DNA of 64,000 bases, taken from the NCBI RefSeq assembly GCF_031143425.1, contig NC_090450.1:218995442-219059441 (forward strand). Direction: 5' to 3'. Each line of letters begins with the position of its first letter. The stretch's first letter is position 1. The translations under genes were made by a program, and so were the position numbers. Positions 52,400 through 63,760 of the stretch are shown here, in pieces. The stretch is from Pleurodeles waltl (Eukaryota > Chordata > Amphibia > Caudata > Salamandridae). The notes under the pieces were generated by a model. That model was not told the DNA's origin, did not search any database, and saw nothing but the letters and a program-made list of their open reading frames with translations.

Positions 52400-55226
52400 G
52401 ACACAGTTGCGCTGGTGGAAGTGCTTTCAGTCATCCTTGTTGTGAAGGGACAGCCATTGCGCAGAAAAAGTAGCCATAGCAAAATGCTACCTATTGTAGC
52501 CAAAGTTATCAGAAATCCCCCCAAAATACTGGAAAATATTGAGTGTATGGCTGAAGGTATTCATCCAAATATAGAGGAAAAGGTGTGAATGAAACCAGAA
52601 CCAACAGCCTGAAAGAAAAGTGCGATTCCAGTAGTACTGGATGCATTAAATATCCGACCCACGAGTTCACCAAAGTGTCTCAGAAAGTTAATACTTAAAA
52701 GGGACTTTATAACTGCGGATTACCTTGCATCCTGAAGCGCATAGGTCTCACATGTAGATGTAAGCGCCACGTGTTTTTGAAACAATAAAGCTTTGAGTTT
52801 GCTCAACTTGCAAAATTCACATTTGAAGTAGCGATATGGGGCTAAATCTCAGCTACTTCCTTCTGTCATGTAGGAGGAAAAAGTACATTCCCTCAGCATG
52901 TAACAATTTGGGAGACTGAAGCGACATAAACTATTCCGGCTGCTCTCATCCCACAACAGCTCTCACTATTAAGGAGCACATAGCTGTCATTCGAGAGCAC
53001 CTGGAACGCACGTCTAATCAAGTGGTCTGGGACTCCCTGCAGATAACAAGCCAAGTTCGCTGCCGAAGCGTTGCATGCCCCGTGCAAGGACAACTGCTTA
53101 CAAACCATCGAATGGCTGACAGAAGTCTCACATTCACTACCGCTAAGAAAGACCTCTTTCATTCCACTGAGACATTTGTACGAGAAAGGCAGCTCCAACA
53201 CCTCATGTATGTAACTATCTCCTAGCCTTTCATACGTGTCCACTGGAATGTGTTTTAAGCAGGATGTGACTTGAAGTGTTGAAATAGGCAGATTCATTAC
53301 CACATGTATTAACCACTCAGCAGATGGCATTTCAGCCACAGTAAAAGGCAACTTTTCAAATTTTTCAATATTTAACATAACATATGTTGCTTTCTTTTTA
53401 GCCATTAGTTGTTGTCATGTTAAATTAAATGTAGAAAATATTTCCCTTGTGCTGACTTGTTGCTAGGGAACGCAACCTGCTTTCAGTGTTTGTAGTGTCC
53501 AACCTAACTGCATAATGGATCTTAGTTGACCCTGTCCATGATGTAAAGAGGACACATCGCTCTGTACTGTGTCTATTGCAGAGGAAACAATGTTGTTTAA
53601 GGTGTATATCCAATCAGACAGGGTATTAATCCCATTATCTACAACAGTTAATGCTTTCTGTAAATTTTCCTGTTGTATTTGCCTTAAACAGGCAGAAGCT
53701 TCTTGTTGAGAAAGCTTCCAAATTTCATTATAGACTGCATATAAGAAGTGTTTTCTGCATTGTTTTCTTGGGCCTAACAGGAAATCCTGTTAAGTCAGTA
53801 TTATTAGACAGGAGACTGAGGTGTCCTTTAACAGCATCTAGTGAGGAACTCTTCAACCATCGCTGGCATAGTTTCCCTACACTGTATGTTGTCACTATAA
53901 CCGCGTGTTCAGAAGACACATAGCAAGGGTCAGGTATACTTGTTCTAAAACCCCCTGTGGAGTTTACAAAACGCTTATGACACCCATTGGTATCTATTGG
54001 CCATAATAACCACCCACCAGGATGTGAAAGTGAAGCATTAAATGTGTCATTGAGGACCCATTCATCAAGCTGATCTTCTTTTGCATTGATAAACAGTTGC
54101 CATTCGTAAAATTTTGCAGGGGCAGGAATACTGGACGCATTCAAATCCTTAATTTTTGCTAAGCAACTTCCCTGTTGTACAGTTTCATTTAAAAATATTA
54201 TTTGAACAGGTGTCAGATATGCTCTAAATAAAGCTTCCTTTCTCCTTATTTGCAAATTTTTTGTTCCCCACACACTTTTTATATACATAGCCTTCTATGG
54301 TCAACCGGGAAACAAAGGAATCCTAATAAATTAATTTTGTATCAGTAAATAATAAATTTACATTTTCCATCAATGGCAATTCACATGTAATTAAAAATAG
54401 TCTTTGGGATACTTGCTCTGTGAATGAAAAGGTGTCCATAATAATTATAACAGAACATGTCTCCATAATTTTCTTTGGATTGATAAACATCCTCACTTTC
54501 AAATGCAGTAAAATTCTGCAACTCAGACATCTTAGAATCAACTGTTTTCACATCACAGTCATCAGAAACAACTCTGGGTATTATTACATAATTCATAGAA
54601 AGTTTAAACACATATGGAATTTGAATGACCTCCGTCGGGCCATATGTTTCAAATGTGACTTTATCCCAAACAAATCTATCAGGAATTAGTATAGTGGAAA
54701 TGTTCACGAAAGACAAGTCTCTGCAGATTTTGTGAGAAGAAAAATGGGGTTTCATGACCTCATCCACCCGTTCAACTATTGATCGCTCAGGAAGGTAATG
54801 GCCATGTATTAGTAGAAAGAAAGTAATAACAAAGCCAATCCAAAGGAGGAAAGCTAATATAGTCAAGGAAAGCCACAGATAGTTCCATGGGAGAATAAAG
54901 TAATTTGTTTTGAGCAAAATTATCAGCTTACATGTTTTTGACAGTTCAGCTCCAGAAGAGGCAGATGAGTCCGAGAAAGTGTCAGTGATGTCAGCAAAGT
55001 ATCCAGAAGCAGTTAATGCAAAAACTGGAGCCGCATTCTGAAGAGGAGAACTGACAGAAGTCTCCTGCAGTGGTGTGGAATAGACAATGCCATCTGTTTG
55101 ACTAGAATTTGAGAGTAATCGGTCAACATTTTCTGTGTTGGTTGTTGTAAAAGATGCTAGTGGAACTAATGAAAGATCATTTTCCACCCTCCTCAAGCTC
55201 GGAGAGGTGTAAGCGTTGCTGCTCAA
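52400..55226 (-). pseudogene. env: foamy-like envelope gene, broken into frames
   Basis: Segments in order: 55226-54381 (281 codons) with a hydrophobic leader anchor near residue 115 (LWLSLTILAFLLWIGFVITF); 54288-53728 with N-glycosylation sites (LNASS, NDTFNASLSHPGGWLLWPID) in a surface-like domain; a helical stretch to about 53430; 53405-52893, Cys-rich (GSECETSVSHSMVCKQ) as in a TM ectodomain; and near 52520-52450 a membrane segment (GGFLITLATIGSILLWLLFL). The total of about 940 codons matches foamy Env length. Stops and frame changes separate the segments, so no full product is possible from this copy. Confidence 0.68.
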
Positions 55227-55272
55227 AATTTGTAGATGGACATTTTAACCAGTAGTGAGAGGGATAGGGGTA

Positions 55273-56535
55273 TTACTGGTTGTTCCTCTTGGTCTGTTGT
55301 GCAGGATCGGCCACATGGCGTAACTTGACTTTGTCAATGGAGACAAAGTGCTTTTCTTTAGAACCAGGCAGCAGTGGTAGAATAACAGTTCTGGTACCGT
55401 ATATTCCCAGAACTGGAACAGGTGCACAATAGGAAGGACCAAACTCTTTTTTCACAGCAACTTTTTCACATACTAGATACCCAACCTTTGGAATCCAGCC
55501 AGTACATGTTATTGGTACATCCTTAATTCCTAAGGAGGCAGCACTGACAGAAGTGTAGTCACAGAACTGTTGTGAGTCCTGCAAGACAGTGACACATTCA
55601 TTTATGTCAAAAGGTGTTTCTGCCGCCTCCACACCAGGACCATCAAGATCTGGAACATACATTTGAGTTCCAAACAGGCACTCATATGAAGTATGACCCC
55701 ACCCCAGGGACTTTCTAAGCAGATTATTATGTGCTCTCTGGACTCCATACAGGTGATTAAGCAAACTACGACCCATACCAAGTACTCTGGCTGTTAAGGA
55801 TTTGTTTAAATCTCGGTTTTGTCTCTCCACAACACTATTTCCATCAGGATGAAATGGAGACGAGTAATGGAGTTGGACCCCTAACGAAGCCTTGGAATTC
55901 CCTTGTGCCCTTGAATGCCCTTGAGACGAAAGCAGGACCCTGGTCCGAGTGGAAAGTCGCAACTGCATATGTTCAGAGAAAGACTTATAAATCTTTAATG
56001 ACAGTCCAAGCGTCAGCCGAGCGTTATGGCCACACCCATAGAAATCTGGAGCAGGAATCAACTGCGAATAAGATGTATTTGTATGCACTGTCAGGTGTCA
56101 AGGGACAGAAATGGTCCAAGTATACACATTGTAATGGTTTGTTAGAAATTAGGAGGGGTGTCTGCGGTGGGCGTTTGACGGTGGACCCCTTCATTTGTTT
56201 GCAAATATCAGAACAAAGGACATACTGCTTTCTCTGTTTGTATATACATGGCCACCAATAACGAGCTTGCAACAATGATATTGTAGCCGCCACACCAGCA
56301 TGGGCAGAAGCAACTCCCTTATGCTCTGTTTTGATCAATTCTGGTCTTAGGTCTTTATTGGGATTCACTCGAACTCCCACTCTTCGTATCTTTACTTTTG
56401 CGTCAAGCATGCCTCCCATCCGGTAGGAATATTTAGAGGGATATCCTTTAGGTAAAGGTATGCCGTCAGCCGCGGCTTTCACTGCAGCCAGTATTTCATC
56501 GTCCTTTATTTTGTTTATAGAACATGGGTTTGTCT
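55273..56535 (-). pseudogene. pol: foamy-like integrase, broken
   Basis: 56482-56024 holds the zinc-binding region (HKGVASAHAGVAATISLL, VLCSDICKQM) and the first catalytic Asp (CVYLDHFCPLTPDSAYKYIL). The second Asp motif (HSDQGP) is in a different frame near 55940. 56088-55273 carries the Glu (HPDGNSVVERQNRDLN) and the C-terminal domain (FGPSYCAPVPVLGIYGTR), ending just before env. HHCC and DDE arrangements are retroviral. Frame changes near 56050 and 55900 disable it. Upstream of about 56545 pol can no longer be followed. Confidence 0.78.
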
Positions 56536-56545
56536 CGTTGAAGGT

Positions 56546-57718
56546 TTATGGAGGGCGTTTTGTTTTTGGCTGTTACTTTTCTTTACCGACGCTGATGCTC
56601 GTCTCTTACCGAAGGAGAGCACTAAGGAGGTTTATCAATGGAGGTGGGTGGAAGAAAGGTGGTGGTCATTCCTTAAACCAGTGTGTCTGGATCCAAGGCT
56701 TGTGGCTGGTTCATAATCTCCTGTACCTGAATTCACCATGTTGGTTAACACAGGAGTGCAGAATAAGCTGGTGCCCTAATAGTTTGCTTTGGCAGTTCCA
56801 AGCCTTTCAATTTCTCTCACTGCCAGTGTTTTGATTACTCACAGCTTTAGAAGCAACCTTTGGTGTCTCATTGCTGCACCTGTTCCTGAAGCACAGATGG
56901 TGGTCAAGTTGCCTACAATTCTGCGTGGAACCTATACAAGTCAAGCTGCAATATTAATGCCTTCTGCAGGTGATCTGGTGTTCCTTGGTTGTCCACTCTG
57001 CTTTGTGAAGCCTGTTTCTGCATCCAACATTGCCTGCACTATGAAAGCCTGCTGCAGAGGAGGAAGGACCCCCTGTTCTTCTGCTTCTTGCTTCCGAGAG
57101 GCAGCGCTGATCCCTGCCCCGGCCAAAAAGTCAACCCTGGCACCTCTCAGGGTTAGGACGGAGGGTGGGCCCAGAGAGGCTGAGAGCGCACAGGCGCCAT
57201 CTTGGACCGACAGCCGTGAGATTTGTGAATGAAACTTAGTCACACTACAGGCCAGTAACTCAAAGCCTTTTATATGAAGACACAACGTAAATGTGGAACC
57301 AAGCAACATGAGACCTGAGGAGTCATTTAAGCTTCCATGAACGTCGAGCCTGACACTGGATCTCAGAAACAACGCACACTCCGACGCAGACTGTCATTCT
57401 CCATTTTGTGTTTTGAATCTAACTTGACTTACCAAGGAATGGTACATTATCCTATAGAATACTTCCAGAGAAATCCCCAGTAGGATGGATTATATATTAT
57501 CACATGTTTACTCACATTAACATTGTTAGATCCAAGAGAAGCCGTGCTTTGCTTACAGGGACAATAGTTAATTCCTTTAATTCAATAGCTCACTAAAATA
57601 TTTATGAGGCATAAGAGCTTGGAAAATCTATAACGCATTAGAACCGGGTGTGATCACATTTATCATATTGACAGTGCCCATTAAGTAATCTCCTTCTCTT
57701 CTTTGGATGACTTCCCGC
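56546..57718. other. unassigned DNA beside the foamy-like element
   Basis: Two overlapping frames on opposite strands (56789-57232 plus, 57372-56941 minus) have no motif I can name. It may be rearranged retroviral sequence or unrelated. 57375-57718 is AT-rich with nothing recognised. Confidence 0.35.
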
Positions 57719-58021
57719 GCATTTGGGCAAACGCAGGCATTGTTGCTGGGGGACAGAGGACCACATCCCCCAGCATTCTCAGCTCCTCCAGGCCCTTTTC
57801 AGGGGCCGTAATAACTGTGGCGCGGGACGTGCATTTGGGCAAATGCAGACTTGGCTGCTGGGGGACAGAGGACCACATCCCCAAGCATTCTCAGCTCCTC
57901 CAGGCCCTTTTCAGGGGGCGTGATCACCGTTGCACAGGACGTGCATTTGGGCAAACGCAGACTTGGCTGCTGGGAGACAGAGAACCACACCCCCCAGCAT
58001 TGTGATCACCGTGGTGCGGGA
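57719..58021. repeat. tandem repeat, 112-bp unit, about 2.7 copies
   Basis: Units start GCATTTGGGCAAA at 57719, 57831 and 57943 and contain GGACAGAGGACCACATCCCC and CCTCCAGGCCCTTTTCAGGG. The third unit is shortened internally. Confidence 0.9.
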
Positions 58022-58744
58022 CGCGCCTGGGCGCGTGCCCGGGCCAAGACCGGGCCAAGGTGGGCCCATCTTCGCCTGTCTGAGTCTGGGCTAGGCCATC
58101 TCCTTTGGCTTTGGAATATAAGCACCTTAGGTAAGGAGACAAATAGGCCGTCATTACAACATTGGCAGTAAAAACCGCTTACTGCCGTGCAGAAGACCAC
58201 CAACACACCACCGCGGCCGTGGAATTCCGCCACAGCTATTATGACCCACAGCAAGGAATCTGCCAAAATTCAGACACCCACACAAGTCCGCCACACCAAA
58301 GGTCAGTGATAAACTGGCGAAAACAAATCCTCCACCGTCACGCCAACAGAAATGCGCCCACACTATCACAACACACAAATCCACACGGCGGTCTTTCAAC
58401 TGCGGTATTTCATTGGCGGTATACACCGCCGCGCTCAAAATACACACACTCTTACAAAACACAGCCACATTGGACAATTCCAAATACACACACCTGATAC
58501 ACATACACACACCACTTCCACACACCCAATACAATATAAAACACACACCCACATCACCCACGAACCCCTACGACCACAATTACCGAGAGAAAGCCAGAGA
58601 GAGACACTACAAACTACTACCAAGTATCCACAGGCACACAATACTATCACCCACAGAACTTCCACGCACCTCACACAACACACCACTAAATATCACCACA
58701 CTTATCACCACACACACCACCCCACACATCACCCACACCACTGC

Positions 58745-59870
58745 ATGGCACGGCAAAGAAACCCCAGGTTCTCTGAGGAGGAGCTCAGGGTCATGGTGGA
58801 GGAAATCGTCCGGGTAGAGCCACAGCGATTCGGAGCACAGGTGCAGCACACCTCCATAGCTAGGAAGATGGAGCTATGGCAAAGAATCGTGGACAGGGTC
58901 AACGCAGTGGGACAGCACCCAAGAAATCGGGATGACATCAGGAAGAGGTGGAACGACCTACGGGATAAGGTGCGTTCCGTGGTCTCAAGACACCACCTTG
59001 CGTTTCAGCGGACTGGCGGCGGACCCCCACCTCTTCCCCTACAACTAACAACATGGGAGGAGCAAGTCTTGGCGATTCTGCATCCTGAGGGCCTCGCAGG
59101 AGTAGATGGAGGAATGGACTCTGGTAAGTCAAAGCTTTACTATTACATCCCCCACCCTACCTGCATGTCATCACATACCCCCACCCTCACCCCCATCACT
59201 CCAACTCCGCACAAATGTCCCAATATCACAAACCACCCATCCCAACACCAAGCCCTGCATGCAACAACAAAGCATGGACACCCATCACCAAAGCATGGCC
59301 ACTTCACATACCCATACACCCCCCTAAACCACCATCACACAAGGTCCCACACAGGAATGCAAGCACTGGGGTTCACGGTCACCCACCTATTGCACACCAT
59401 GCCACACACAGATGTAATAAGCATCCTTTTATACCCCTGCAGGACCCCTACCCAAAGTCCCCGGACAGGAGGGCCCACACATGTCCACACCACCAACAGA
59501 AGAGGCCCACAGTGATAACAGCAGCTCTGTCCAACTGGATCTAGATGACCAGCCCGGCCCATCGGGGACCTCGGGACAGTCGGTTCCCCTCACACAGTCA
59601 CAGGCCACTACAGAGCTTCCCCCCTCTGGCAACACCAGCACAGCACCCACCCAGCGGGCCCATACCTCTGTCCCCAGGACACGTCAAGCAGCAGTGTGTC
59701 CACCACTACAGGGAACCCAGGCTAACCCACCACCCCAACAACAACAGGGACCTGGGGGCAGTGGTAGTGGGCACACGGTCCAGGGGACGGAGGCCCAGGA
59801 ACACAGGGGAACTGGGAGGGCTGCTGTGCGACAGGGGGAGGACAGGCCAAGGGAACCCACTTTCCACTAG
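58745..59870 (+). CDS. Harbinger Myb/SANT-like gene A, copy 2 (two exons)
   Basis: Exon 1 58745-59123 starts MARQRNPRFSEEELRVMV and carries a trihelix/SANT-type domain (ARKMELWQRIVDRVNAV, DIRKRWNDLRDKVRSV). The donor is CTG/GTAAGT; the acceptor CTGCAG precedes exon 2 at 59443. Frames join (MDSG to PLPKVPG), and the product is 268 residues to a TAG at 59868-59870. Exon 2 is Ser/Thr/Pro/Gln-rich. After the TAG the same frame continues with a helical block (SIMGAYHHFQETMATVLAKF), then a small duplication shifts the frame, and a basic end (PPRKRSLRSRTK) closes at 60283. So the TAG may be premature. An AATAAA at about 60466-60472 suits the transcript end. Confidence 0.8.
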
Positions 59871-60283
59871 GCCCTCTCCTCCATCATGGGAGCCTACCAC
59901 CACTTCCAGGAGACGATGGCAACGGTACTGGCCAAGTTTCTGGAGACCCAGCGCCTGCAGGAGGAACAGTATTTGAGCTTCAGGGAGGAACTCAGAACCA
60001 TCAATTCCGCCCTGGGCATTGGGGTGCTGAAGGAAGTACTGAAGTACTGAAGGAAGTACTCAGCAGCAGGAGGGACACTGTGGCACAACAAGGGGCCCCT
60101 GACACTAGCATGGACGATGAACTGCCCACCACCTCCGCCGGCACTAGTGGACAGGACGCCCCACCACAGGACCACCACACCAGCACCCCACCCCCTGCAG
60201 ACGGACAACCACCCCGCAAACGGTCCCTGAGATCCAGGACAAAGACAGAGAACGATGCCAAAACCCTCGCCAAGAAATGAGAC
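59871..60283 (+). pseudogene. Myb-like gene A, region after the TAG
   Basis: Coding-like continuation in the same frame to about 60050, with a predicted helix (FLETQRLQEEQYLSFREELR). A local duplication of GAAGTACTGAAG-type words at 60026-60062 shifts the frame. A second frame (60080-60283) then ends in a basic nuclear-localisation-like stretch. It is probably the original C-terminal half of gene A. Confidence 0.6.
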
Positions 60284-60465
60284 CACCCTGAATGTCATCT
60301 TTCTGTCCCACTTTGTCACCCTGTCCATCCTCAAACTGCCCCAGCTTCACTTCCTATGCCCATTTGGGTAATGCACCTGTGAGACTAATAGACTGGACTC
60401 TGCCATGGACATTCCTCCACCATCACCCCTCACCATTTTACAACCCCCTCCAATATTGAGCACTT

Positions 60466-60472
60466 AAATAAA
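60466..60472 (+). terminator. poly(A) signal of gene A
   Basis: AATAAA within CACTTAAATAAACACAC, about 190 bp after the gene A frame ends. Confidence 0.5.
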
Positions 60473-60759
60473 CACACTTGAAGCACAAAACAATCTGGAG
60501 TCAGTCTGTGATTTCGAAATAGTGTATTAGCAATTACAGTGACAAAATGCTCTTTCAATTGTAATGTCAACATACCTATGTCACACAGCTCTTGTCCATG
60601 AGGAAACAAAGCAGATGTCACACTGTGGGACCCACATCTGTGAAATCGTAAGGGAAAGTGACAACTCAGTGAACATACACTGGGTGAAAACGACAGACAG
60701 TAGAGAGGTAGTAGTGTTAAAGAACATATATTAGGCAGTTCTGCATTCTTACCTGTGTC

Positions 60760-61970
60760 TCACTGGAAATATTGCAGGATCACTGAGTTCCTGTTGTCCA
60801 TGTCCTCTTCTTCTGCTTCCTCGTCTTCACTGTCCACAGGCTCCACAGCTGCAACAACACCGCCATCTGGACCATCCTCCTGCAGAAAAGGCACCTGTCG
60901 TCGCAAAGCTAAGTTGTGAAGCATACAGCAGGCCATGATGATCTGGCACACCTTCTTTGGTGAGTAGAATAGGGATCCACCTGTCATATGCAGGCACCTG
61001 AACCTGGCCTTCAGGAGGCCACGGTCCACTCTATAATCCGCCGAGTTCGCCCATGGGCCTCATTGTAGCGTTCCTCTGCCCTTGTCCTCGGATTCCTCAC
61101 TGGGGTCAGTAGCCATGACAGGTTGGGGTAACCAGAGTCACCTGCAAATGGCGAGGGACAACTGTTAGACACACACTAACCTGTAGGGATATCCCCAGAT
61201 CCAGACAACAATTCCCACTGTTTTGCTTCTAGGTGTTCACCTACTAGTGACACACGGTGCCTCTGGAGTTGACCCATCACATAAGGGATGCTGCTATTCC
61301 GCAGGATGTAGGCGTCATGCACTAATCCAGGGAACTTGACATTAACATGGGAGATGTACTGGTCTGCCAAACTCACCATCTGCACATTCATGGAATGATA
61401 ACTCTTCCGGTTTCTGTACACCTGTTCACTCCTGTGGGCGGGTACTAAAGCCACATGTGTCCCATCAATGGCACCTATGATGTTGGGGATATGTCCCAGG
61501 GCATAGAAATCACCTTTCACTGTAGGCAAATCCTCCACCTGAGGGAAAACGATATAGCTCTGCATGTGTTTCAGCAGGGCAGACAACACTCTGGACAACA
61601 CGTTGGAAAACATGGGCTGGGACATCCATGATGCTATGGCCACTGTTGTTTGAAATGACCCACATGCAAGGAAATAGAGTACTGACAGCACCTGCACTTG
61701 AGGGGGGATTCCTGTGGGATGGCGGATAGCTGACATCAGGTCTGGCTCCAGCTGGGTACACAGTTCCTGGATTGTGGCACGGTCAAGCCTGTAGGTGATG
61801 ATCACATGTCTTTCCTCCATTGTCGACAGGTCCGCCAGCGGTCTGTGCACCGGAGGATGCCGCCATTTCCTCACATGTCCCAGCGGACGGTGCCTATGAA
61901 TAACAACAGCGAGCACAGAGTCAACCAACTCAGAGGTACATACCCACAGCTTACACAGAACACCAATCAT
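60760..61970 (-). pseudogene. HARBI1-like: Harbinger DDE transposase, copy 2 (one frame break)
   Basis: Main exon 61970-61181: an N-terminal helical part (STMEERHVIITYRLDRATIQ), then the DDE domain with D169 (IIGAIDGTHVALVP), HRSEQVYRNRKSYHSMNVQM and D219 (KFPGLVHDAYILRNSSI). A 39-bp GT-AG stretch (61180-61142), with CTAAC inside, separates it in frame from [18 protein letters not shown]. The third acid is in RTRRIIE near 61045. A frame change near 61030 splits this from KARFRCLHMTGGS and the acidic C-terminus (60760). Family enzymes cut at TIRs and insert at 3-bp targets. Only that one clear lesion is seen. Confidence 0.85.
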
Positions 61971-62346
61971 AATCCGAAAAGTGGTCTGTATGTGTGTTGA
62001 GGCTAGGCCTAGGTATGTGTGACGCAGTTAGAAATTAAGCAATGTTGGCCCCTGAAATGGCGGCTGCCTGACCTATAAAAAAAGTGGATCAATGGGATGT
62101 GAGGTAACTGCGTTGCTGTTGTACACCGTTGTGGTAGGCGGTTGAAGACCGCGGCGCAGTGCTGCGTTGGTTAACATTGGAGCTTATGGGTCCCAGGAGC
62201 CAATGACGATGTACACCGGCGATGACGGTACGCACCGCCACAGACATGACCGCCATTTTCTATCTGTTCAATCACTCGATACCTGATCTTCGACAGGAGA
62301 GGACCTACACTGCAAGTGCTGCTGTGACCTCGGTCTGGAAGAGACA
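61971..62346. promoter_or_regulatory. Harbinger divergent intergenic region, copy 2
   Basis: Between the transposase start and gene B. Contains TAGGCGGTTG, ACGCACCGCC and GACCGCC words, aligned with copy 1 (37664-38054). Presumed bidirectional promoter. Confidence 0.4.
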
Positions 62347-63760
62347 ATGGCTCGAGTGTCTGGGGAAAGGGCCCCTGCCTTCACATCGGAGGAGTTGGAG
62401 AAACTCGTGGATGGGGTCCTCCCCCAGTACACGCTACTCTTCGATCCTCCAGACAAACAGGTAAGTACACTGGGAGCATGCTGTATGGGCTATGCCTGTG
62501 TGGAGTGGGGTGGATGAAAGATGGGGGGGGAGATTAAGGCGTGCAGGAAACGACGATGAGTGCATGTGCCACATGGCAAGGGTAGGGATGGAGGCCAATG
62601 AGTGTGACGGTGCATTTGGTAATAACATTTCTTTCCCCCTGTACAATTCATGTAGGTCAGCGCCCACCAGAAAAAAGATATTTGGTGTGCCATTGCCAAG
62701 GACTTCCGGACCCTGGGGTCTACCACAGACGGAGCACCCACTGCTGTAAGAGATGGGAGGACATTCACCGCTGGAGCAAGAAGACGGCCGAGGATCAGCT
62801 GGAGATGGCCTCCCAACGTGGGAGGGGTGCCCATCGCCCTATGACCCCCCTGATGTTCAGGATCCTGGCGGTGGAGTACCCGGAGTTGGAAGGGCAATTG
62901 GAGGCCACACAGCAGCCACAAGGGGGTGAGTATACTCTCATCCTGCTGATTTTGCGAGCAGTGGAGGTGTCTATGTGGGGGAGGTGGGCTGTGGGTTTCC
63001 CCTAGGCCAGGGCGGGTTTAGTAGACAATGTCCCTCCATAAGGCAGGCCATGTGGCACCCCACCCCACCTCTGTACAGTGCCAAGTACACCTAGTCATGC
63101 TTCTGTGTCATCCATGTGTGCAGATGTCGTCCATAGCCTTATAGGCCATGTCCCAGGGACTGAACAGTGGAGCCCAAGAGCGCGGCGTAGTGCAGGGGGC
63201 TTCTGTGTCTGTTGTGTCCGCCAACGGTAGCCATAATGCATGCACTCAACATGTCTTTCTTCTGTCGTCCCCCCCCCCTTTTTGTGGTCTCCCTGTTCTT
63301 GTGTGCATTAGCATCATCAGGCGGAGGAGCAGTGGCACCAGAGTAGGAGGGAGCTGCATCCCACATGGCCCTGGAGGGCCACACTACGGAGTCTGATTTC
63401 ACCAGTGGGACGGAGGCCGAGGGGAGCTCCACGGCGGGGACAGGAGCTGACACGAGTGACACGGACTCGTCCTCTGATGGGAGTTCCCTTGTGGTGGCGG
63501 CAACGTCTGTGCCCCCCGCATATACAGATACAGCCGCCACCCCCGCCTACCAGCACCGCCCTCCCAGCAGCCTCTCAGCCTTTGCCCGTGCCCGATCACC
63601 CAGGAGGGTGGGCATCACCTTCGCCCTGGGCACCTCAGGCCCTGCCCCAGTCACCCCTGCTGCCCTCAGTGAGGAGGCCATTGACCTCCTCAGGTCACTC
63701 AGTGTTGGGCAGTCTACCACTTTGAATGCCATTCAGGGTGTAGAAAGGCAGTTGCAATAA
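62347..63760 (+). pseudogene. Harbinger Myb/SANT-like gene B, copy 2
   Basis: Exon 1 62347-62460 (FTSEELEKLVDGVLPQYTLL), exon 2 62656-62925 (CRKRWEDIHRW core), exon 3 from 63321. Introns begin GTAAGT and GTGAGT and end TAG and CAG. Exon 2 appears to differ by one base from copy 1 around CTGGGGTCTACC (62712-62725), which shifts the frame. In exon 3, GAGTAG at about 63341 replaces GAGCAG of copy 1, and a TAA at 63758-63760 truncates the conserved VERQLQ block. The window ends inside the Ser/Thr/Pro-rich part. The DNA-binding exons are recognisable but the gene is not intact. Confidence 0.75.

Larger units (their letters stand above)
50812..56545 (-). mobile_element. foamy-virus-like endogenous retrovirus, 3' part
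   Basis: In minus-strand order: integrase (56520-55273), a long broken env (55226 to about 52400), a possible accessory frame (52378-51950), a polypurine tract (51775-51784) and an LTR-like region beginning at 51774. Env of over 900 codons with an N-terminal membrane segment, and frames between env and LTR, fit spumaretroviruses. Relatives are known from newts and other lower vertebrates. Gag, protease, reverse transcriptase and the 5' LTR are not seen in the window. Confidence 0.72.

Noticed and set aside
56789..57372. Opposing ORFs of 147 and 143 codons as possible host exons or foamy gag/pol parts
   Set aside because: No recognisable motif on either strand and no splice or retroviral landmark to support either reading.
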